Below are positions 35,234-47,143 of a DNA stretch of 64,000 nucleotides, piece after piece. A program made the position numbers and the translations under genes. How positions within the stretch are numbered: position 1 is the stretch's first letter; every line of letters begins with the position of its first letter. The DNA is from Eledone cirrhosa (taxonomy: Eukaryota; Mollusca; Cephalopoda; Octopoda; Eledonidae). The DNA is taken from NCBI GenBank assembly GCA_964016885.1, contig OZ024743.1, forward strand, positions 340,558,907-340,622,906. Direction: 5' to 3'. Below the pieces are notes generated by a model. It made no database searches. It was not told the DNA's origin and saw only the letters and a program-made list of their open reading frames with translations.

Positions 35234-35549
35234 CTAGTTGATTTTCGTTGATTTTCCAAGCAGGTCATCGTTTTTCCCCGCCCCAACCCTCTATAGAATC
35301 CCATGGTAGAGTTTCCACCGATCGTACAGCCCGATTAGTAGAAGGCTGTGAGCGTTTGAATACATTCCAGTTTCCAAGCGCTCCCTCTCGATATTCGCTT
35401 AACTCATGACTAGAGCTCCATTAAGGAGACGAGCTGGGAAAACATTTGTTTATTGAACGGAAACTACACCGGTTCACCATTAAAGAAAATGTGAAGATGT
35501 GGGAAATCTGCCCTTCTGCCGCCAGTTGTAGGAGATGTCTACCAAGAAG

Positions 35550-35735
35550 TTACCGAAAACGTCTGGTATATAAACGTAAAGTTCGTAAGGGCAGATCATC
35601 CAAACCAGGCGATTCAGCACTCATGCAGTTAGTCATTGCCTCCCGTATTTCTGCGACCGTTATTGGCTTTTCGCAACACTTCGCCTCCATCATTGAGAGA
35701 CGAGGCAGGTCATCGATGTAGGCAGTTAAGTCCAT
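35550..35735 (-). pseudogene. LINE region just before RT
   Basis: KPITVAEIREAMTNCMSAES PGLDDLP matches the 'SP(E)I..AI..m...KSPGxDGLP' block that opens LINE RT domains. The frame then ends and the RT motifs do not follow. Confidence 0.7.
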
Positions 35736-36471
35736 CTCACGATCCGGCCATCAGCTGTTTCTGAACAGTTAGGCGAAGTGCTGTTGAAAGGTGCATAAAT
35801 CAGTTTGGGATCGACTAACATGCACCCGTCGTGTTGCATGCACCAAAGATTGGATTGTAGCTTTGTTGCCACGCCGCACCTCCGCCACTCGGGCCCATTG
35901 AACAGTTTTCATCTCCTCGTGTCTAAGAGCATGTGCCTGACCACGCAGCCTTCGTACTTAGCATTGAAGAGTTGATACAGAGCTAATCTCGCGCCAGAAC
36001 CCGATTCTTTTCTAGTTTTTAAACTAGTTTTTTTTTCTATTGCTCAGCTTTTACTAAACCTTATCGATTCTCCTCTAAATGCCCCTCTCAGGGCGTACCA
36101 CCACTTGCTGATGATTGCCCCCTCCCATTCCGTCAACGCCCGCTTAACTAATTCACCAATCCGGTCTCTGTATGCTTTACGTACCGGGAATGTGGCGTTC
36201 ATTTTTCAGTAAACCGGGTCCTTGCTTATGGAGCCTATCTAGACCTAAAGTCATATCACAAATGTTTGGTCTATGTATTCGACTAGATTCAACGAGGAAA
36301 ACCTACGCTATCCTTGTCGACATCCCTACAGAATATTCTATTTAGATATGATCTGGGTGATCCGATGCACTAGTGTATGTCCACATTGGCATATTTGGGA
36401 AATCCAGTAGGTACCTGTCAGACTGTTGGAAGCGTCTGAGCAGGTTTGTAAGGCTTTTACACCATCCTCCC

Positions 36472-36930
36472 CTACCCACAGTCACAGCGAGCATCTAAGA
36501 TACCGTTCCAGTCGCCCACTAACACGAAAGAGCGGGACGTTCTTAGAAAAGTCTCCAGGTGCCTGAAGGAATCAGTTCGTCCTGCCCCTGTTGGAGAATA
36601 GACGGCGACAATACTCAAGGCTTGTCCTTCTCTGCTGGTCACGTCCAGCAGCACAGATTTACCTTCTCAGGCCATGGAGATGGTCAGTATTGCAAGATCC
36701 AGGCCTTTCCGAAACAACACATAAACTTCACTTCCAGATCCCGCATGGCTTGGAGATGCGTACACGCCGAAAATGGATGCGAAGGTTCGTGCGTCGGAAA
36801 CTCTGGTCTTGCTGATGGCAACTACATCTATGTCCAGTGATCCGAGGTCGTTGAGCAGGTGACTCTGCTTCCAAGACGACCCCAGGTCACGTGTATTTAC
36901 ACTGCCTATCTTGAGTGTGGCCATTTGCAA
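36472..36930 (-). pseudogene. LINE APE-like endonuclease, N-terminal part
   Basis: MATLKIGSVNTRDLGSSWKQ, LGSLDIDVVAISKTRVSD and, after a frame change near 36660, SIVAVYSPTGAGRTDSFRHL with LVGDWNGILDA. These correspond to the conserved start (N), the 'E-T' position (here K-T, altered) and GDxN of AP-endonuclease domains in non-LTR elements. It would nick target DNA. Decayed. Confidence 0.75.
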
Positions 36931-36960
36931 TGAAGAGGAAGAAAAAGTGGAAACGAAAAT

Positions 36961-37475
36961 AAATTATCCCTTTTACAGGGGACCACAGTGTACTTCTTTG
37001 CAAAGGTCTCGCTTTTGAAGAATACCGAGATGATCCAAAACGGCTTGGTCCATGGCACGTGCTGGATGTGCGGCATTAAACTCATCAGAGTTGCCCCATG
37101 GGGGCAGCTCTGAAGGGTTTCTCTAGCTTATTACACAAACGATTACTAATACCCACTCTCTCTATCCACACACACACACGTATGTAGTGGTATCGTTTAC
37201 ATGAAGCATTGTGGAATATGAAAAAAAATAGTTATAAATATTTAGGCAACAATGCTAGGAAAGAGAGAAAGAGACGAAAATAATTGACAAAAACAATGGA
37301 ATCGCAATGTTATCTGGGAAATATTTCATACCTCCTAATGTTACAGTTACGATGGGACATGTTAAAGAACTTCCGGAAAAGTGGCGTATACTTCCATTGT
37401 TTTTGAGTCTATTGCAATGATATAGGCTTCCTAAAACAAATTGACTCTTTCATACATATATATATATATATATAC
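36961..37475. other. Possible LINE 5' leader, then no gene seen
   Basis: 36961-37120 is GC-richer like the adjoining LINE and may be its 5' part. 37120-37475 is AT-rich with short CA and TA runs and no recognisable gene. Confidence 0.45.
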
Positions 37476-37517
37476 GATATATTAACAAATGGAAACTATA
37501 TTTATAAAACCATATTT

Positions 37518-37580
37518 ATTTCATTATACATATTTCAAGGACACCAAGTTAAATTATGGTGTGCTTTCATCAGATAAAAT
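37518..37580 (-). ncRNA. Hammerhead ribozyme motif in left terminal repeat
   Basis: Mirror copy of the motif at 42260-42322. In this orientation it is sense with the PLE ORF and lies near the element's 3' end. Confidence 0.7.
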
Positions 37581-38720
37581 ATAATATAGATCAGTTTTAT
37601 AAATAAATATTGACATACCCTTAAAGAATGCGACCATTTCTGTTGAAAGCTCCCGGATAGTGGGGTTATACATTTATTTATTCTATTATGCAAATTAGTG
37701 TCGGATATGTTTAAATCACAGTAGATTTTAAAAAAGCCGTTGGGGTATGGAGAAAGGGAAAGAAAAGAAAGAAAAAAAAGAGAATAAAGAGCAAACTCTA
37801 AGAGGAAAATAAGAAAACAAGAAAAAGAGAAAGAGAAAGAGAAGAAAAAAGAGAAAGAGAAAGAGAAAGCTCTAAGTGATAGGTTGTTGTATTAGCGTAA
37901 CTTTTAAGATGAAGTGAAAAAATAAATATTTATTGGATGAGTAAAGAAGAGTAAATAAGCGTGAATAGAAAATAAATAAATAATAATAACTGGAGAATTT
38001 TAACCAGTGTTTAAATATGATTAAATTATCAATTAAATTATCAATTATTATGTTTAAATATGATTTAATTATCAATTAAATTATTGAGATCTATACATTA
38101 AAATTGAGATCTATATATTATTAAAAAATCTATATATTATTAAAACTATATATTATTAAAATATCTATATATTATTAAAAAATATATTCATATATATACA
38201 TACGCACACATATCTATATATACATATAAATATATATACATACCTACACATACATACATATACATACATACAATAAATGACTTTTTATGTTTAAGATATA
38301 GGAATTTTTCTAAACTTATAGATTTTTCGGAGAAACTGGAGAAAAAACCGGAGAAAATCATTTCTATGTAATAGCAAAACAGCGTGAAGAAAATTAAGTT
38401 ATTTACTTATATTAAATGTTATAAATGTTAAGATAATAAAGGAAATTTAAGATTATACAAACCTTATGTTATTATACAAACCTTATATTATTTAATAAAT
38501 TTATAAATTTTATATCTAATAAATCCACCTGTTATTTAATTGTGACTGTTATTATATAAGTTTGTTTATCATAAACCGTAAGAAATCCCTTATAACCGAG
38601 TGCATTCGAATTGTATGCATATATATATATATATATATACACAACCCCCACATAGATACACATATACATATATACACATACCGGTAGACATGCATCATAC
38701 ATATATATATATATATATAT

Positions 38721-39833
38721 ATTAGAAAGATCGAGTATCGAAAAATCGGCGCACGAGTTCACGATAAACGAGATTCGATATGAGCGGCAGAGGGCTCAAT
38801 AATTCAGATGAATCAGAGCTATAACTATCGTTAAAATACCGTCACATATAGAACAAGTCTACAATCAACCATACGATTTAAAATCGATAGAGGAAGATTC
38901 GGGACAAACAGATAAAAAATATCAATAAAACAATACGTCAATAATTTAAATGAATGTAAAATCATACCCGGACCCACTAGACAGGTATTAAATCTAGCTT
39001 CATGGGTTTCTGTAAATCCTTAGACTGTACTCTATCAGCTCACATATAAATATAAAAGCCTACTAGAGTAAGCGGAACGGAGTTTTACTTTCTCAACGAG
39101 TTTTTTCCTGGCGGCAGAGGAGCCAACTACCAGTGAAAAACGCACATGGCATTAGACAAGGGAGATGACCCCTATATCCGCGAAAACAATTCGAGTGAAT
39201 GTGGAAATACACATATCGAATTAGAGTGCTCAATAGACATGTTAAAATAAAACAAAAGCTATTCATCACTCAATAGAATCGACAAAAAATGAGCAATAAA
39301 ATTAACTGGTGGATAGCTATGTCCAGAGCTAAATATATTAGAAAGATCGAGTATCGAAAAATCGGCGCACGAGTTCACGATAAACGAGATTCGATATGAG
39401 CGGCAGAGGGCTCAATAATTCAGATGAATCAGAGCTATAACTATCGTTAAAATACCGTCACATATAGAACAAGTCTACAATCAACCATACGATTTAAAAT
39501 CGATAGAGGAAGATTCGGGACAAACAGATAAAAAATATCAATAAAACAATACGTCAATAATTTAAATGAATGTAAAATCATACCCGGACCCACTAGACAG
39601 GTATTAAATCTAGCTTCATGGGTTTCTGTAAATCCTTAGACTGTACTCTATCAGCTCACATATAAATATAAAAGCCTACTAGAGTAAGCGGAACGGAGTT
39701 TTACTTTCTCAACGAGTTTTTTCCTGGCGGCAGAGGAGCCAACTACCAGTGAAAAACGCACATGGCATTAGACAAGGGAGATGACCCCTATATCCGCGAA
39801 AACAATTCGAGTGAATGTGGAAATACACATATC

Positions 39834-39836
<3 letters not shown>
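38721..39836. repeat. Identical 500-bp direct repeats, period 616 bp
   Basis: 38721-39220 and 39337-39836 appear base-for-base identical, with a 116-bp spacer. TA arrays bound the pair on both outer sides. Each copy has TATAAATATAAAAGCC (39045 and 39661) upstream of AGTAAGCGGAACGGAG. On the minus strand each contains AGGGGTCATCTCCCTTG then CATGTG, like the 0.6-kb family elsewhere. Could be terminal repeats of a very short retroelement or a tandem duplication. Confidence 0.8.
39045..39080 (+). promoter_or_regulatory. TATA-box-like core promoter in the 500-bp repeat
   Basis: CATATAAATATAAAAGCCTA with GC-richer DNA downstream. Repeated at 39661. Orientation is opposite to the surrounding PLE ORF. 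Confidence 0.35.
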
Positions 39837-39878
<42 letters not shown>

Positions 39879-40349
39879 TAAATATAAAGTACATAGTATA
39901 TAATAGTACAAAGTATATAATAGGAAATATATTCTTACAATTATAAGCAATATTACTTTAAAGCAATATAATTTAAAAAAAAATATTACAAAATATTTTA
40001 AGATATAATTTTAAAATAAGAATATGTCTAAAAAATTCAGTATAATAATTTAAATTTTTTATATATTTTTTTATATATAATATTTAACTCTCAGTATGTT
40101 TAACTTAATTTTTATAACCATATGGGAAATTTTCAAAGGAAAAGAAAGAGAAACTTTCAAAAGAGAAACTTTCAAAGAAAATATTTTCCCCTTTTATGAA
40201 AAATTTTCTAGGAAAATTCTTTTTTATATTTGAGAGTTTTAAGCAGTTAAATGAAGGAATCTAATGATTTATCGATAGGTTCAATATATTAATAGAATTA
40301 ATTATATATTACATTTTAAATTTATATTTAAACGTTGAGTTCAATCTAT

Positions 40350-41430
40350 ATCTGCAGCAACTGAAGAGATTGCTCCTACGTTCACGGAATTTTTGCTTTT
40401 TAATATAAAGAATATTTCCTCTATACAAAGATCACAATTTTCTGAAGAGGAGTTAAAAGGAGTAGCTTTTGAAATAATATTCCAAAGTAACGAATATTTA
40501 ACGTTCTTTAATTTAAGATCCCATAATAAGCTAGTTAGAGAAGTTGAAGATTTTTTGTTTAAATGAGTTTTTATGGTTATTAAAACGAGATTTTATGGTT
40601 ATTAAAACGAGATTTAAAATACGTGGAAGTAGATCCTACATAATTAAATGAATTTAAATTAGTTTATACATTACAATTATATACTATATTTTTAGCTAAG
40701 CAATTGTTATTTAACGGACAGTTAGATTTATTTCTCCAGTTACATTTATCAAATTGGATATTGTTGGGGTTATTAGTGGCATTTTGGTTAGGTTTTAAAT
40801 TTCGATTATTAATTCTATTAATATTCTGCGATAAATTTTTGGTGGATGAATAAGTTAATTTTATAGTATGTCTATTAAATATTGAGTAATATCTATGTGT
40901 TCCAGGGAAGCATTTGTCAAGAGCTTTAAAGAATAGTTTAGCAATAGGAGTTTTAATATTTAATGAGAAAGGAGGAGCGAACCATAATATATTCCTAGTT
41001 CTATTTCTTTTTTTGTTTTCCGAATTATTGTAAGGTTTTCTATTATAGTTGTTAAAACTGTTAAGATGATGGTTAGTTGTTATATTATTATTATCAATAT
41101 ATTCTATTTCTATATCCAGCTCTACCTAACGCTTCGTTGTAATAATGTGCTTTACCATCAAATATATTCTTATTAGCTGAAATTCTAGAAATGCGTTGCT
41201 GTACAGAATTCACTATAGTATTTTTAACGGATCTGGGGTGATTAGAGTTAAAATTAACGTAGTTTAAGTTCTCGTTTAGTTTGTGAAATGAATAATGAAG
41301 ACATGTGTTAAGGTTTAATGTTACATCTAGAAAATTAACTATTTTATGGTTATTCTCTATTTCTACTTTTAGATTAAGGTAATTAAAAAATTGTATAATT
41401 TCTTTTCTTTTCCTATTTAATTCAGTTATT
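40350..41430 (-). pseudogene. PLE thumb, Cys motif and GIY-YIG remnants
   Basis: Degenerate pieces in order: FLDVTLNLNTCLHYSFHK, SNHPRSVKNTIVNSVQQRIS, HYYNEALGRAGY, then KCNWRNKSNCPLNNNCLAKN, YVGSTSTYFKSRFNNHK (GIY-YIG centre), LWDLKLKNVKYSLLWNII and CDLCIEEIFFILKSKN. Several frame changes, plus a small duplication (ATTTTATGGTTATTAAAACG) near 40580. Confidence 0.75.
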
Positions 41431-42142
41431 ATTTTCGATAAGTAATATCATGTCGTCACGATATAAACCTCCGGTCATCTCAGGTATTTTTCTATGTAGA
41501 GAATTATTTATAAAAAGGCCCACAAGATCCGTTACCTGAACGGAATCGAATGATCACATAGTGATATCGAAATTGTTATTTCTATCTGCTCTAGTCCAGA
41601 CTTGGTTGTTAAATTCTATTAATGTTTTCCGTGCCGTTAAGATAATGTGCATTTCATTACTAGTTAAGTCTGTATGTTTAAATGCATATGTTAGTGCTTT
41701 ATTAAGTAGATTAGGAGTGATGGATGAGTAATAATTAGCAATATCCAATTGAATAAACTTATTATAGTTATATTTAATTTCCTTAAACCATTCGATAACT
41801 TCATTAGTTCCTTTCCATAATTTTAAATAAGATAATTCCTTAATTTGTGGTATTATTCTGTCTAAAATATTCTTGCTAAGTATGCCAAGGTCCGATTTAG
41901 ATGGTGCAATTAATCTGACTGGTAATTCAGTTTCAAAGTTCCCTTTGTGGTCCTTCATATTAATTTTAGGTTTCCTTGGCATGAAGGGTTGTGTCTTATT
42001 TTCAATGCCTAATTCATGCATTATATAAGAGTCATCTGTATTCAATTTTTCAAGGTCGTCATTAGTTGTTATTTTGTATTTCTTCCTTAATTCCTTTAAT
42101 ATAAGATCGTTAAATCTACTGTGATTTAAACATATCCGACAC
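41431..42142 (-). pseudogene. PLE reverse transcriptase
   Basis: CRICLNHSRFNDLILKELRK, PRKPKINMKDHKGNFETELP, RLIAPSKSDLGILSKNILD, FIQLDIANYYSSITPNLLN (motif A), then an in-frame TGA (41551) where the related protein has Gly (SMG-A-SDS), then SFDSVQVTDLVGLFINNSL and TGGLYRDDMILLIE (YRDD). The TGA and a later frameshift inactivate it. The frame starts after a TAG inside the terminal repeat. Confidence 0.85.
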
Positions 42143-42259
42143 TAATTTGCATAATAGAATAAATAAACTTATAACCCCACTATCCGGGAGCTTCCAACAG
42201 AAATGGTCGCATTGTTTAAGGGTATGTCAATATTTATTTATAAAACTGATCTTTATTAT

Positions 42260-42322
42260 ATTTTATCTGATGAAAGCACACCATAATTTAACTTGGTGTC
42301 CTTGAAATATGTATAATGAAAT
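42260..42322 (+). ncRNA. Hammerhead ribozyme motif in right terminal repeat
   Basis: Stem I ATTTTAT, core CTGATGA, stem II AAG(C)ACACC / GGTGT(C)CTT (eight pairs and one C-C mismatch), GAAA, short stem III, TA cleavage site, then ATGAAAT pairing with stem I. At 18.03 kb stem II has other bases but stays paired and keeps the C-C mismatch at the same place. Confidence 0.75.
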
Positions 42323-42363
42323 AAATATGGTTTTATAAATATAGTTTCCATTTGTTAATATAT

Positions 42364-43540
42364 CGTATTTTTACACCAGTAATTTGTTGAGTGCTTTATA
42401 TCAGTTATAAAAATATTTGCTTGTCGTATCCCAACAATTTAAATAGAACTTCTACACATATATATATATATACGGTTGATTCTATTTATTTATTTTATTC
42501 TATATTTCATATTTTATATTTTATTTGTAATACTACTGTGCATTATATTTACTGTCTGGCGCTTACTCACTCATCCATATACATGTCTGTCTACCAACCT
42601 TGTAATTATAAGTAATTATATATTATATTATATTAATTTATTTTATATAATATATTATATTATATTGTATTTTTTATTGTAATATTGATCCTTATTACTT
42701 ACCGTTAATTATATGTAACATTATGATATGTTAAACTTTATATATCATGTAAGATGTTTGTACTTTTGTACCATCAACATTTTTTTGATGTATTGTACAA
42801 TTTATTTTTCCTCACCTACTCTGTAACCCAGTATGAATTGATTTGTTAATTTGAGTACCTTTATATTGTTTATTATAAATGTTAGTATATTGTATATTGT
42901 AAATGTTAATATATATTATTATTATATTATTATTGTGACATCTATATTGTTTGTGCAAATTAACCGGAGATTATCTATCCTATTATATTGTATTATATAG
43001 TATATAACTGTATTATTTATTATTTATTATATGTGCTACTTATAATTATATCATATTATTACCACATGTATATTGGGTAGATGTATTAGTATTATTATTA
43101 TTATTATTTTCATTCCTATCATGCTTATTTTTATATTCAAACACTTAATAAGGTTTAATTTGTGCAGTTGAGGATGGATGTGTGTATTGTTGTATGTGTA
43201 TGTGTGTGTACGTGTGCGCACATATATACATATGCATATTGTACCTTTTGATTTTTATTGTAATTTTAATGTTGGTAAAGATATATTATATTATATTATA
43301 TTACATTGTATTATATATAATTCCTGCTCTATATAACCATCTTTGTTTAGCTCTAGGTTGTTTTGCTTTGGACTATATTTGTAATATGGTTCTTAATGTT
43401 ATATACATCCTTAGTAATTTTTATTATATATTTTTATTATTTTTATTATATATTTTTGCAATACTTTAGTGTATGTACACTCCATATTCTTCGGAGCTTC
43501 CGGCTTGTATCTGCCGATATTACTTCTTGTTGTTTTAATT
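42364..43540. other. AT-rich PLE-like tail, no gene
   Basis: The first ~105 bp match 18129-18225. The rest is T/A-rich (ATATTATATTATATT) with no coding content, and ends at a canonical HHR. The arrangement resembles the AT-rich tail after the PLE at 61.3 kb. Confidence 0.55.
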
Positions 43541-43578
43541 GCCCTGATGAGTCCTTAATAGGACGAAACATTGTCGGC
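43541..43578 (+). ncRNA. Canonical hammerhead ribozyme
   Basis: Stem I GCC, core CTGATGA, stem II GTCC-TTAATA-GGAC, GAAA, stem III C-ATT-G, cleavage triplet GTC, then GGC completing stem I. All invariant positions are present, and stem II is perfect. AATAAA follows two bases later (43580). Confidence 0.85.
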
Positions 43579-43756
43579 TAATAAAGACTTTTGATGTATT
43601 GAAGGCTTCTTTGTTTTACTCTCTTAATTTTTCGGCTCTGTTTAACTACATTGAGCTATACCTTTTACTGTCATTTCTATAATACGAAGAGGGTGTTTAA
43701 CTCCAACACACTCCAGTATTTTAACCCTTATATATATATATATATATAAATAAATG

Positions 43757-44490
43757 TAAACTGAATTTTTCGAATATTAATAATAATATTCGATTCGTTT
43801 GCAAACAGCCTCATTTTTAAGGCCATGTCAGTAGAATGAGCCCCTCATTCTTGCTTTTGACAGTTGGCAGGTGAACAGTGAACTGCACTTATGAAGAGTG
43901 ATACCCATAAACAAGAGCAATAATGAGGGGTTCATTCCACTGACATGGCTTTAAAATGAGGCTGTTTGCATAATTGCAAACAAATCGAATGTTATTATTA
44001 ATATTCGAAAAACTCAGATTGCATTTATTGTATTCAGCCATGTACAGCGATACTTTTTAAAACATTTATTTGAATATGGGAAAGCCGGACATTCATCGCT
44101 CGTATACAGGAAACTGACTGGCCTGTCTGCTGATATGCAAATCTGGTTGATCAGTGGATCTGCTAATATGCAGATCTGACTGATCAGCCAGTCTGCTAAT
44201 ACGCAAATCAGGCCGTCAGTCACTATATTTTAGAAAATATCATATAATTTAACTAGCTCTGACAGTTGGCAGGTGAACAGTGTGCTGTACTGATGAAGTG
44301 TGATACCCAGAAACATTAGTGTCTGCAGTTCTGTTTACATGTCAACACAAGAGCAAGAATGACGGGTTCATTCTACTGACATGGCTTTAAAATGAGGCTG
44401 TTTGCATAATTGCAAACGAATCGAATATTATTATTAATATTCGAAAAACTTAGATTACCATTATTGTATTCAGCCATGTAACGTAGAGCG
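43757..44490 (+). mobile_element. HHR-bearing foldback repeat, copy 2
   Basis: A short inverted piece (43757-43853) precedes a plus-oriented tandem pair of ~400-bp units starting TTGACAGTTGGCAGGTGAAC (43858) and TGACAGTTGGCAGG (about 44260). The first unit's HHR is decayed (CTTATGA, ATAAAC), the second is intact. Both units end ...TATTGTATTCAGCCATGTA. Confidence 0.75.
44285..44328 (+). ncRNA. Hammerhead ribozyme motif (GUC cleavage site)
   Basis: Stem I CTGTA pairs fully with TGCAG (one G-U). Core CTGATGA, stem II GTGT...ACCC with one mismatch, GAAA, stem III CA...TG, GTC. Same family as 6943-6991. Confidence 0.75.
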
Positions 44491-44508
44491 ATCATTTTTT
44501 ATTTTATT

Positions 44509-44512
<4 letters not shown>

Positions 44513-44582
<70 letters not shown>
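44513..44582. repeat. (TA)n microsatellite
   Basis: About 70 bp of TA. Confidence 0.95.
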
Positions 44583-44586
<4 letters not shown>

Positions 44587-44776
44587 GTCACCGATCTGTC
44601 CAGCTCGTTTGACCGCAACTGTATAAAAAGAAACCTGCATCTCCTATGCATTTCATCTGACAAGAACATGTTTTTCCTATTATGTTATAAATAAGCCTTG
44701 AATCTTCGAAATATATATAATAAAATAGAGATAATCTAAAGTAACTATCTTTTGCTTATTATTATTATTATTTTTA

Positions 44777-44970
44777 TGGTGGATTGGCAGTATCGGTATA
44801 GGGTCGGACGCCATGCTTTGACGCATAGAGTTACGGCCCTTGCCTTTCTGAGTTCAAATCCCGCCGAGGTTAACTTTGCCTTTCATCCTTATGGGGTCGA
44901 TAAAATAAAGTACCAGTAATACACTGGTTAATTGCTGGCCTTGTGCCAAAAGTAGAAATAATTATTATTA
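44777..44970 (+). mobile_element. tRNA-derived cephalopod-type SINE
   Basis: GGTGGATTGGCAGTATCGGT, GAGTTCAAATCCCGCCGAGG, CCTTTCATCCTTATGGGGTC, and tail TTGTGCCAAAAGTAGAAATA with (TTA)n. Shorter subfamily. Confidence 0.9.
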
Positions 44971-45490
44971 TGATATATATATATAAAACATACGATTTAT
45001 CGAGGCGCCTGGTTGATTTTGCAATATTGAATTTCTTAAGGACAGAAAATAAATGGCCAACTGCCACTGTATCTCTTGAATTTCGATCAAATGCGTTAAC
45101 CTCCATGCCAAATGGCAGCTGACATCAGTTTCTCTCTAAATCTGGAACTATATGCAACGGCTAGAACCGGAAATAAGCAAATCTTAACGGCTTATACTGT
45201 ATTTGTATGATTTAAAATTAGAATGATTGAAATCCAGAGATTCGCTACAATGACAATAGTGTTAGAAAATCCAGTAAAATACCCATAGTGGTAGAAAATA
45301 AATATATACAGTAAGTATAAAGCGTTAAGAAAAATGTCTTTGTGATAACATACTCCAGTTAGGAAAGCTAAACTTCTATTTTATTTTATTAACTTTTTTT
45401 CCTTAACTTCTTAATATTATATGATACACTACATTTTCAGTCCGTTTTCCCGTTGTTTTGTTCGTTGTCTTTGTTCTGTGTGCGCCTTGT
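44971..45490. other. No gene seen
   Basis: AT-rich; no recognisable coding or repeat content. Confidence 0.6.
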
Positions 45491-45491
45491 T

Positions 45492-45494
<3 letters not shown>

Positions 45495-45535
<41 letters not shown>

Positions 45536-45581
45536 GCACGCAAAGGCACGCGCACACACAAACACAGACACAGACACACAA

Positions 45582-45649
<68 letters not shown>
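45495..45649. repeat. (TA)n - CA - (TA)n compound microsatellite
   Basis: Two TA arrays around an ACACACA-type segment. The second array ends at the 5' break of the PLE copy that follows. Confidence 0.95.
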
Positions 45650-45651
<2 letters not shown>

Positions 45652-47143
45652 ATAATAATAAATTTGAAGACTAAAATCCAAAGAGGGCTCGATAAGGATA
45701 AATATATATCAAATATATAAGAACCGTAGAGCAAATATTTGGACGAATTCCCCCAACGCGGGCGGTGGTTTGTACAGTGATGATGGTCTTTTGACCATGA
45801 TTAAGTGCGGCCCTCGTGCTTGCGACAGGTTCAGAAAAGAACTCACAGCCTTCTTTAAAGGCCTCAACCTCTCTATCAGGTTGAGGCCAACCTCTCGGTC
45901 GTTAATTACCTCGACTTTACCCTCAATTTATCGAATGGCTTGTATTACCCGTATAGAAAGCCGAATGATACGCTTAATTACATAAGTAAGCATTCCAACC
46001 ATCCTGCCAGCATAACCAAGAACCTGGTAAGAAACGTTTCGTTGAGGCTTTCCCATCTATCTACTAACGAGCATATTTTCAACGACATTCCACTTATTAC
46101 AATGAAGCTCTTACTCGGAGTGGATTTGTCGATAAGGTAGCATATACAGAGTACGAGAATAGACCTAGAAGAAATAGATCCCGTCGCATTATATGGTATA
46201 ACCCACCATATAATATGGAGATGGCCACACCATTAGCTAAGATATTTCTATCCCTTATTACGAAGCATTTTCCCCCTACACATAAATATAGTAAAATGTT
46301 TAATAGAAATACTATTAAAATTTCTTACTCTACGACACCTAACCTTGCACATAACATCACAGCTTCAAATTTAGCTAAACTACCTAGCCGTAGGAACAGG
46401 TGCAATCCTGTAGTTAGTACTAACTGTAATTGTAGGAATCGGGTTGATTTCCCCCTATCCGGGAAATGCCTCTCTAGTAACATTGTCTACAAATGTAAGG
46501 TTGAAACACCCACGTCCCGTAGGGCCTACATAGGGTTAACCGCCAATAGATTCAAGCAGCGTCTTTACATGCATACCCATTCTTTTCGTTACCCTCTAAG
46601 AAGGAATATGACGTCACTTTCAGCTTATATCTGGAGTCTAAAAGACAACCACACCCAATATAAGTTACACTGGGAGATCCTAGCTAGGGGTAGATCGTAT
46701 AACGGAAATAAAAGACCGTGTTACCTCTGCGCCGCTGAGGCCCTGGAAATACTCTACGCCACAGACCACATCTTAAACAAAAAATCTGAGGCAATTTCGA
46801 CTTGTAAACATAAATTGCAAAACTTTCCTGTATTACAGACCCACGTTATACCCCAACGGATAGTACGATCTATACGTGTATATATTACGTCTTGATGTGG
46901 TAGCTAAGTATATGTTATGTTTATACCATTACTTATTTGCATAGGTAAGTATATATTACCTGTATGTTTTGTGAAGGGAACGTTTCCACGAACCAAAGTA
47001 TCGTCTTCCTGTCTTCCTCCGGTTGCAACGTTTTTTGAAATAGCCACTTCTGCGTTTACAGATTGACTTTGTTAGTTTCAGAAAATCCCGTTAAGGGTGA
47101 AAGCAGCGATTCTTTGCTTAAACTTTAATCTGTTATTTAATAA

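Larger units (their letters stand above)
34440..36960 (-). mobile_element. APE-type LINE with deleted RT core
   Basis: Minus-strand order: APE endonuclease (36930-36470), pre-RT region (35735-35550), then the C-terminal zinc-knuckle/thumb region (35233-34830) and a hairpin-rich 3' UTR to about 34440. The RT catalytic motifs are absent. The same family's C-terminus is better preserved at 52.4-53.2 kb. Confidence 0.75.
37476..42363 (-). mobile_element. Penelope-like element with HHR-bearing inverted ends
   Basis: 37476-37733 and 42116-42363 are inverted repeats of about 250 bp, each with an HHR and the start of the ORF (GGATATGTTTAAATCACAGT). The minus-strand interior carries RT (42142-41430) and GIY-YIG remnants (to about 40350), then 2.6 kb of AT-rich DNA holding a 500-bp direct duplication. 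4.9 kb in all. Confidence 0.85.

Noticed and set aside
37055..37090. CTGATGAG on the minus strand near 37065 and CTGATGA near 36105
   Set aside because: No GAAA box or complementary stems within reach; chance matches in LINE-derived DNA.
38721..39836. Ordinary LTR retrotransposon
   Set aside because: No gag/pol, no clear TG...CA ends or primer-binding site; the 116-bp spacer is too short for a coding interior.
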